A DNA stretch of 6,805 nt from an uncultured Campylobacter sp. (GTDB lineage: Bacteria > Campylobacterota > Campylobacteria > Campylobacterales > Campylobacteraceae): the NCBI RefSeq assembly GCF_938030685.1, contig NZ_CALHHX010000150.1, positions 1-6,805 of the forward strand. The letters run 5' to 3'. Position numbers and translations under genes: made by a program. The notes beneath the pieces are model-generated. The model was given only the letters and a program-made list of their open reading frames with translations, had not been told where the DNA came from and searched no databases. The stretch's first letter is position 1. Each line of letters starts with the position of its first letter. Below are positions 1 to 4,410 of the stretch, piece after piece.

Positions 1-407
1 CGCAGGGCTTTGAGAGCAAGCAAAAATCCGATCTGAACTCCACGATAGACGAGCTTGCAAACGATGCTAAAGTTTTGGGCGAGGCCTTGCAAAATTTGCA
101 GAAAAAGGCGCCCGAAGTCTTGAGCGATTTCGCCGCTCGTAACGTGGACAGGATAGAGGATCTGCTAAAGCAGGGCGAGGCGGCGACGCGCGAAGTCGGC
201 AAAAATCTTGATAAAATGGGCGAAAGCCTGCAAGGCATTATCAAGGACGCAAACGAAAGTATCGGTAAGGTCTTGGAGGGCTTTGGCATGCAGCCTAGAC
301 AGGAGCCGCGCGGCAGGCGTTCGCAGGGAAGCGGCAAGTCTCCGAAAGAGCGCGACGATCGTTCGGACTATAGCGACGACGCCGTCGGGCAAAGCTTTAG
401 AATTTAA
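1..407 (+). CDS. Hypothetical coiled-coil protein, C-terminal part only (5' partial)
   Basis: The reading frame is open from the left edge (first whole codon at 3) to TAA at 405-407, giving 134 visible residues. The TTG at 75 is internal, because the frame runs on upstream of it without a stop, so the real start lies outside the window. Hydrophobic residues fall in a regular 3-4 heptad pattern. A first stretch uses visible residues L11, I15, L18, A22, L25, L29 and L32. After a break at P37, a second stretch runs A44, V48, I51, L55, then V65, L69, M72, L76, I79 and A83. This predicts a long coiled coil or helical bundle. The last 38 residues are polar and charged (R, S, G, K, D rich), probably disordered, ending in SFRI. 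There is no membrane segment and no catalytic motif in the visible part. I do not recognise the family; it could be the tail of a larger structural, secreted or mobilisation protein. That the frame is coding is fairly sure; its function is unknown. Confidence 0.72.
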   Translation, partial: QGFESKQKSDLNSTIDELANDAKVLGEALQNLQKKAPEVLSDFAARNVDRIEDLLKQGEAATREVGKNLDKMGESLQGIIKDANESIGKVLEGFGMQPRQEPRGRRSQGSGKSPKERDDRSDYSDDAVGQSFRI

Positions 408-431
408 GCGCGGCTAAATTTAGCTTAAATT
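401..431 (+). terminator. Weak inverted repeat overlapping the stop of the coiled-coil gene
   Basis: AATTTAAGC (401-409) and GCTTAAATT (423-431) are perfect 9-base inverted repeats around a 13-base loop. The left arm contains the TAA stop, and a T-rich stretch (TTTGTTTGTTG) follows. The geometry fits a Rho-independent terminator, but the stem has only two G-C pairs. A 12-base perfect palindrome, GCTAAATTTAGC (413-424), overlaps it. This may simply be part of the AAATTT-rich spacer structure. Confidence 0.3.
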
Positions 432-478
432 TGTTTGTTGTGGAGAATGCTCGCAGAGAAACGGCGCTAAATTTTATT

Positions 479-537
479 AAATTTACTCGGCGTGGCGGGT
501 TCGTTAAAATTTTACTCGGCGCGGCGGTTTAAAATTT
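479..537. repeat. Degenerate tandem repeat, about 28-bp period, copy set 1
   Basis: Two adjacent units each begin with an AAATTT core (479 and 507). This is followed by TTACTCGGCG (483-492 and 512-521), then GGCGG and a return to AT-rich sequence; a third core lies at 532. The match TTTACTCGGCG-x-GGCGG is repeated 29 bp apart with one mismatch across about 17 bases. The units look like diverged tandem duplications. Confidence 0.6.
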
Positions 538-722
538 TGCGTGCGAGCCGCGAGCATTGTTAAATTTCATCATCTTTCGACGCAGGTTTTTTTAAAATTT
601 TAATCCTCTCAGTATGAGATTTTTTAAATTTCATTATTTTGCGGCGTGCGCGTTGCGACGCACGGGGATTTTTTCGTTGCACGATTTCAGTTTGCAAAAA
701 CCCTGCGCAAGGTCGGTTTGCA

Positions 723-789
723 CCCCGCGCTCGGGAGTTAAAATTTTGTGCCCCGCACTCGGGCGCTAAATTTTGCGCACCCCGATCGG
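723..789. repeat. Degenerate tandem repeat, 28-29-bp period, copy set 2
   Basis: CCCCGCGCTCGGGAG (723-737) and CCCCGCACTCGGGCG (751-765) differ at only two positions. Each is followed by a TAAATTTT-type core. A third start, CCCCGATCGG, lies at 780-789, so the starts are 28 and 29 bp apart. The GC part differs in sequence from copy set 1, but the period and the AT core are the same. Confidence 0.6.
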
Positions 790-889
790 AACACGCCCGA
801 TCAAATCGCTTCGCTCCGCCCGCTAAATTCATAGCGTCCGCGCAAAACAGCGGCGAGCCGTGCAGCACGAGCGCTCGCGCCGTCCTGTT

Positions 890-1177
890 AAATTTAAAAA
901 TTTTACGCACACTTTTAAATTTACGCGGCCGCTTCGTTCTCCGCACCCGCTTCGCTAAATTTTAAATTTACGCTACTATTTTATAATTTGCGCCGTTTCA
1001 TTAAATTTCAAATTTACGCGCCGTATCCGCCGCCCGCCGTAGGTAAAATTTCAAAATTTCGCATGCCGCCGCGGACAAAATTTTAAAATTTTGCTCGCGC
1101 TTCGTATGATCTAAAAATGAAATTTCAAGCAAAATTTCGCGTCTAAATTTGAGCTCAGCTCTTAAATTTTAAAATTT
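890..1177. repeat. Array of paired AAATTT motifs spaced about 43 bp
   Basis: AAATTT occurs here mainly as doublets whose members start 7-8 bp apart: 890/898, 957/964, 1003/1010, 1046/1054, 1078/1086 and 1164/1172. A looser group lies at 1120/1132/1145. Three of the doublets continue as AAATTTACGC (917, 964 and 1010; intervals 47 and 46), and the next as AAATTTCGC at 1054 (interval 44). The unit is therefore a doublet followed by about 30 bp of GC-rich sequence. The GC parts have largely diverged while the cores and their spacing are kept. The array ends just before the pyrB promoter. Confidence 0.6.
1145..1169. repeat. Inverted repeat AAATTTGAGCT / AGCTC-TT-AAATTT
   Basis: GAGCT (1151-1155) and AGCTC (1157-1161) are inverted around one base. 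The flanking AAATTT motifs (1145-1150 and 1164-1169) extend the symmetry, with two extra T bases on the right side. It lies about 18 bp upstream of the pyrB promoter T-tract. It could be a protein-binding dyad, or a cruciform/hairpin ending transcription that enters from the left; the sequence does not decide between these. Confidence 0.4.
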
Positions 1178-1186
1178 TATCAGAGA

Positions 1187-1200
1187 TTTTTTTATACAAT
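1187..1200 (+). promoter_or_regulatory. Predicted sigma-70 promoter of pyrBC
   Basis: TACAAT at 1195-1200 matches the campylobacterial -10 pattern TAnAAT. A run of seven T bases at 1187-1193 lies directly upstream, the kind of T-tract that replaces a conserved -35 box in Campylobacter. The predicted transcription start is near 1206-1208, which leaves a leader of only about 28 bases before the pyrB ATG. No other promoter is as convincing in this spacer. Confidence 0.6.
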
Positions 1201-1203
1201 TAC

Positions 1204-1218
1204 GGCTGAAATTCGGCC
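1204..1218 (+). promoter_or_regulatory. Operator-like dyad at the predicted pyrB transcription start
   Basis: GGCTGAAATTCGGCC is a 15-base near-palindrome; six of its seven base pairs about the centre are symmetric. It straddles the predicted start of transcription and lies six bases before the ribosome-binding site. It could bind a repressor as DNA, or form a six-pair hairpin (one G-U pair, three-base loop) if the transcript starts at or before 1204. No known pyrimidine regulator site is recognised in it. Confidence 0.35.
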
Positions 1219-1234
1219 TAAAAAAGGAGAGGGA

Positions 1235-2164
1235 ATGTATAAGCTAAAGCATCTTCTTAGCGCGCAGGATCTGAGCCGCGAGGACATCTACGACTTTATA
1301 GGTCTGGCGCGCGAGTTTAAAGCGCTCAACCGCTCTGACGTCAAAAAATCCGACTCGCTTCGCGGCAAGACGGTCATCAACGCGTTTTTCGAAAACTCCA
1401 CCCGCACTCGTACGAGCTTTGAGATCGCAGCCAAGCGCCTGGGCGCGGACAGCGTAAATTTCACCGCCGCGGACAGCAGCACGAAAAAGGGCGAGACGCT
1501 GATCGATACCATCAGAAATATGCAGGCGATGCGCACCGATATCTTCGTGTTGCGCCACAGCTGCTCGGGCGCGGCAAAATTCGTAGCGGCCAACTGCGAT
1601 GCATCGATCGTAAATGCGGGCGACGGGCTGAACGAGCACCCGAGCCAGGCGCTGCTGGATATTTTTACGATCAGCGAGCACAAGGGCAGGATCGAGAATT
1701 TAAACGTCGCGATCATCGGCGATATATTTCGCTCGCGCGTAGCTAGAAGCGACATCTGGGCGATGCAAAAGCTCGGCATAAACGTGCGGCTCTTCGGCCC
1801 TCCGATGATGCTGCGCGACTGCGATGCGTTCGGCTGCCCGATATGCAAAAGCGTGGAGGAGGCGATCGAGGGCGCCGACGTCATCATCATGCTTAGAATA
1901 CAGCTTGAGCGGCAAGACGGCGAGCCGAGCTTCCCGAGTGTGCGCGAATACTCTAAATTTTTCGGACTTACAGCTAAGAGGATGCAGGCGGCGAAAGAGG
2001 GCGTCATGATAATGCACCCCGGCCCGATCAACCGCGGCGTGGAGATCAACTCCGACGTAGCCGACGATCCGCACTATAGCTGCGTTTTAGATCAGGTAGA
2101 AAACGGCGAGGCGATGCGAATGGCGATACTTCATACGATAAATTTAAATAGGAGCGCACGATGA
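1235..2164 (+). CDS. pyrB: Aspartate carbamoyltransferase catalytic subunit PyrB
   Basis: The enzyme joins carbamoyl phosphate and L-aspartate to make N-carbamoyl-L-aspartate, the committed step of de novo pyrimidine synthesis in the cytoplasm. The protein has 309 residues, the normal catalytic-chain length. The carbamoyl-phosphate loop STRTRTSF is at residues 55-62. The lid lysine lies in TKKGET (83-88), and NAGDGLNEHPSQALLD at 127-142 carries the HPxQ motif. GDIFRSRVARSD follows at 162-173, the aspartate-site RIQ at 221-223, and HPGPINRG at 261-268. The ATG at 1235 is preceded by a strong AAGGAG (1224-1229) at ideal distance and the family's N-terminus starts there. No regulatory pyrI gene follows; pyrC overlaps the end by four bases (ATGA). 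All expected active-site residues are present, so activity is expected. Confidence 0.97.
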   Translation: MYKLKHLLSAQDLSREDIYDFIGLAREFKALNRSDVKKSDSLRGKTVINAFFENSTRTRTSFEIAAKRLGADSVNFTAADSSTKKGETLIDTIRNMQAMRTDIFVLRHSCSGAAKFVAANCDASIVNAGDGLNEHPSQALLDIFTISEHKGRIENLNVAIIGDIFRSRVARSDIWAMQKLGINVRLFGPPMMLRDCDAFGCPICKSVEEAIEGADVIIMLRIQLERQDGEPSFPSVREYSKFFGLTAKRMQAAKEGVMIMHPGPINRGVEINSDVADDPHYSCVLDQVENGEAMRMAILHTINLNRSAR

Positions 2165-3441
2165 AAATTTTGATAAAAAACGGCACGATCGTTAATCATA
2201 ACGGCAGCGAGGAGGCAAACGTCCTGATCGAAGGCGATAAAATTTCAAAAATCACGCGCGATTGCCCCGCCGTAGACCGCGTAATAGACGCTGCGGGCAA
2301 GCTCGTGATGCCCGGCCTCATCGATATGCACGTGCATTTTAGAGACCCGGGGCTCGAATACAAAGACGACGTCATCAGCGGCAGCGAAACCGCGGTCGCA
2401 GGCGGCGTAACAACCTGCCTCCCGATGGCGAATACTAAGCCCGTAAACGATAACTCCAGCATCACGCGCGCGATGATCGCTAAGGCTAAACAGCGCGGGC
2501 TTATCGATCTGCTGCCGATAGGCGCGATCTCGCAGGACTGCAAGGGTGCAAAGATCGTCGAGATGGGCGATATGCTGGAAGCCGGCTGCGTGGCTTTCAG
2601 CGACGACGGACTGCCCGTGACCGATAGCTCCGTGATGCGACAGGCGCTCGAATACTCCGCTCACTTCGGCTCATTCGTGATAAATCACAGCGAGGATTGC
2701 TCGCTTTGCCACGGCGGCGTGATGAACGAGGGCAAAGTCAGCGCGATCCTCGGTTTAAAGGGGATGGCGAGCGAAAAAGAGGAGATCATGATCGCGCGCG
2801 ATCTGCTGCTTGCCAAAAAGACGGGCGGGCATATCCATGTCGCGCACGTAAGCTCGGCGTGGTCGCTAAAGCTCATCGAGCAGGCTAAGCGCGAGGGCAT
2901 CCGCGTCACCTGCGAAGCTACGCCGCATCATTTTACCTTCGACGAGCGCGAGCTGATGGGATACGATACGAATTTTAAAATGTCGCCGCCGCTTCGCACT
3001 CAAAGCGATGTGCAGGCGATTAGAGAGGCGCTTAAAAGCGGTCTGATCGACGCCATCGTGACCGATCACGCTCCGCACAACACCGACGATAAATTTGTAG
3101 AATTTGACCGCGCACCGTTTGGAATTTTAGGGCTTCAAACTCTCGTGCCGCTTACGCTGCGGCTTGTAAACGAGGGTGCCATCAGCCTTGAAGACATGGC
3201 ACGCCTCTGCTCGTTTAACCCGGCTAAAATTCTAAATTTAAAAGACAAGGGCGAGATTAAAGAGGGCTTTTTGGCCGACATCGCGATCATCGATCCGCAG
3301 ATTTCCTACGTTTACGACGAGGCGCTAAATAAGTCCAAATCGCGCAACTCGCCACTTTTCGGCAAGCAGCTTACGGGCGCTGCGGTTTGCACGATCAAAA
3401 GCGGTCGTGTGGTCTATGAGTTTCCAAACGTCGTAGCGTAG
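2161..3441 (+). CDS. pyrC: Dihydroorotase PyrC (type I, apparently active)
   Basis: Dihydroorotase cyclises N-carbamoyl-L-aspartate to L-dihydroorotate, the step after PyrB. The 426-residue length and motif order fit the bacterial class I family of the amidohydrolase superfamily. Zinc-binding HVHFRDPG is at 57-64. FSDDG at 146-150 supplies the aspartate that replaces a carbamylated lysine in this class. Further metal ligands are H176 (NHSED) and H229 (HVAHVSS). Substrate-binding NFKMSPPLR is at 271-279, and catalytic TDHAPH at 301-306 is followed by GILGLQT at 321-327. Because these residues are intact, it is not the inactive dihydroorotase-like partner (PyrC') found beside pyrB in some bacteria. 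The ATG overlaps the pyrB stop as ATGA, and AGGAG (2150-2154) lies inside the end of pyrB, so translation is probably coupled. TAG at 3439-3441 ends it. No clear Rho-independent terminator follows. Confidence 0.96.
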   Translation: MKILIKNGTIVNHNGSEEANVLIEGDKISKITRDCPAVDRVIDAAGKLVMPGLIDMHVHFRDPGLEYKDDVISGSETAVAGGVTTCLPMANTKPVNDNSSITRAMIAKAKQRGLIDLLPIGAISQDCKGAKIVEMGDMLEAGCVAFSDDGLPVTDSSVMRQALEYSAHFGSFVINHSEDCSLCHGGVMNEGKVSAILGLKGMASEKEEIMIARDLLLAKKTGGHIHVAHVSSAWSLKLIEQAKREGIRVTCEATPHHFTFDERELMGYDTNFKMSPPLRTQSDVQAIREALKSGLIDAIVTDHAPHNTDDKFVEFDRAPFGILGLQTLVPLTLRLVNEGAISLEDMARLCSFNPAKILNLKDKGEIKEGFLADIAIIDPQISYVYDEALNKSKSRNSPLFGKQLTGAAVCTIKSGRVVYEFPNVVA

Positions 3442-3445
3442 GGCG

Positions 3446-3506
3446 CTTGCGGCGTAGGACTTGCGATCGGCGACTTGCGGGCAGAGCTTGCGAGTGGTAG
3501 CTTGCC
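3446..3506. repeat. Five-copy degenerate tandem repeat, period about 14 bp
   Basis: CTTGCG starts at 3446, 3460, 3474 and 3487, with a fifth variant CTTGCC at 3501, so the intervals are 14, 14, 13 and 14 bp. The eight or so bases between are GC-rich and poorly conserved. The repeat begins five bases after the pyrC stop codon. The period is not a multiple of three, and no open frame uses it. Confidence 0.6.
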
Positions 3507-3540
3507 GACGAGCGGCATTCGTAGCGCAAATGGTGCTATT

Positions 3541-3559
3541 GCTTAATTTTAAATTTAGC
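3541..3559. repeat. Imperfect AT-rich palindrome after pyrC
   Basis: GCTTAATTTTAAATTTAGC reads nearly the same on both strands: GCT/AGC and AATTT/AAATT pair, with one mismatched pair between them and a short centre. It resembles GCTAAATTTAGC at 413-424, just after the first gene. No run of T bases follows, so it is a poor candidate for a terminator. Confidence 0.4.
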
Positions 3560-3858
3560 TAGTTTGGGCGCAACGGCTTGCTTTTAAAATTTTGCGGTGC
3601 GATCGGTTTATTTTAAATTTGGCGGCAGCGTAGGCGCGGCGACTTGTCTTTAAAATTTCACGCGCAAGCTTGCTTGGGATAGGCGTGACCCTTGATTTCG
3701 CGGCGTGATTGTCCTGCTTAAATTTATCGGTAGCTCGGCGCAGTAAACTACATTTAAAATTTTGCGGCGCAATTTTTTGGTCTAATCATGCGGAGCTCTG
3801 CGGCTAATTCGCTTTAAATTTTGCGGTAGCTCGGTATGGCAACTTACTTTTAAAATTT
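3551..3858. repeat. Four dispersed copies of a degenerate unit of about 43 bp
   Basis: The copies lie at 3551-3592, 3615-3658, 3720-3762 and 3816-3858 (42, 44, 43 and 43 bp). Each begins with AAATTT and ends with TTTAAAATTT. Between these ends the copies share pieces: CGGTAGCTCGG is identical in the third and fourth (3728-3738 and 3824-3834). The second has GCGGCAGC in the same place. ACTT or a close variant lies 4-8 bases before the closing AT block in three copies. Gaps between copies are 22, 61 and 53 bp. A weaker fifth match, ending in GCTGCTTTTAAAATTTCACG, lies at 3996-4043. There are no terminal features of a mobile element. Confidence 0.6.
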
Positions 3859-4241
3859 CATAGCGCGAGCGCGGTTGAAATTTATTTAAAGCAGTTTGTC
3901 ATTTTTAAAGTGCGCGCAAATTTAACCCGCATCGCCTCGCGCGTGCCGCTCGTAGATTTCGGCTTTGGAATTTTACCGACGTGCGCGGCATTTGTAAATT
4001 TATAACGGCGCCTTTTTCGATGCGGCAGCTGCTTTTAAAATTTCACGACATGGCGGCTAGTTTATCGTAGCTAGATTTCTGCGCCGTGTGTGAATAAATC
4101 CTGCGTATGAACGGTAGCGATCTAAATTTAAGAATATCTATGAACGGCGAAGCGTTATCTCTCGTGCGCGCTGTACGTCGCGCTAAAATCGGCTCTGCGC
4201 GGCTACCGAAAGGAAAACAAAAGCCCAGACTTGTAGCTCGC

Positions 4242-4272
4242 AGCCGCACATAGTAGGGTTTTGCGTGCGGCT
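4242..4272 (+). terminator. Hairpin AGCCGCAC / GTGCGGCT
   Basis: AGCCGCAC (4242-4249) pairs perfectly with GTGCGGCT (4265-4272) over 8 bp, six of them G-C, around a 15-base loop. Only two more T bases follow the stem on the + strand, so intrinsic termination of rightward transcripts would be weak. It lies 800 bp past pyrC. Its stem sequence is repeated in the next hairpin. Confidence 0.4.
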
Positions 4273-4302
4273 TTAAAGATTAAATTCTAAAACCGAAATT
4301 TC

Positions 4303-4348
4303 AAAAAAGGCCGCACGAAGCGCGGATAAATTTCGTCCGTGCGGTCTT
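4303..4348 (-). terminator. Rho-independent terminator of the leftward reductase gene
   Basis: Read on the - strand, AAGACCGCACG (4348-4338) pairs with CGTGCGGCCTT (4317-4307). This gives a 7-bp GC-rich core, one A-C mismatch, then three more pairs, with a 20-base loop. Six T bases (complement of 4303-4308) begin within the base of the stem and follow it. It sits about 63 bp after the reductase stop codon. On the + strand the mismatch becomes a G-U pair, but no T-run follows, so it is directional towards the left. Confidence 0.7.
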
Positions 4349-4410
4349 CAAGAGTTCTAAATTTATAGCCTTAAAAATCAAAATTCCAGCTCGCTCAAAG
4401 AAAGTAATGT

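Larger units (their letters stand above)
408..1234. other. 827-bp gene-free spacer dense in AAATTT
   Basis: No credible gene lies here. The two open frames of about 110-130 codons, on opposite strands at 560-946 and 639-965, overlap each other, lack ribosome-binding sites and translate to Arg/Ala/Lys/Phe-rich strings generated by the repeats. The spacer alternates GC-rich segments of 15-35 bp with AT-rich cores built on AAATTT. I count about 27 copies of this hexamer by hand (for example at 416, 427, 469, 479, 507, 532, 562, 595 and 626), plus AAATTC at 825 and 1209. Many cores extend to TTAAATTT or TTTTAAAATTTT. Several sections form degenerate tandem repeats, listed separately. The right end carries the pyrB promoter and leader. 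Confidence 0.8.
3442..4410. other. About 970-bp gene-poor spacer between convergent genes
   Basis: This stretch separates pyrC from the leftward reductase gene. I count about 16 AAATTT hexamers in it, fewer than in the first spacer but far more per base than in the genes. Its left part (3446-3506) is a 14-bp-period repeat, its middle (3551-3858) has four copies of a roughly 43-bp unit, and its right end holds two hairpins. From about 4043 to 4280 the hexamer is nearly absent (one copy, 4124). A leftward open frame at 4043-4249 lacks a ribosome-binding site and is not credible. A 48-codon rightward frame at 4107-4253 is discussed under findings. Confidence 0.7.

Noticed and set aside
560..965. 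Opposed open frames of 128 codons (-, 560-946) and 108 codons (+, 639-965)
   Set aside because: They overlap on opposite strands, have no ribosome-binding site, and encode Arg/Ala/Lys/Phe-rich strings that follow from AAATTT repeats in GC-rich DNA.
408..1234. CRISPR-like array in the spacer, given regularly spaced short motifs
   Set aside because: The repeated core is only 6-10 bp, the spacing varies from 24 to 67 bp, the filler segments resemble one another, and no cas gene is near.
2161..3441. Inactive dihydroorotase-like partner (PyrC')
   Set aside because: The HxH pair, the bridging aspartate, both further histidines and TDHAPH are all present, so the protein should be catalytic.
3442..3545. 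Intrinsic terminator directly after pyrC
   Set aside because: A long-loop pairing of TCGGCGA (3467-3473) with TTGCCGA (3502-3508) exists, but no run of T bases follows it.
4043..4249. 68-codon leftward open frame in the second spacer
   Set aside because: There is no ribosome-binding site, no recognisable domain, and the start falls inside a hairpin arm; it is likely a chance frame.
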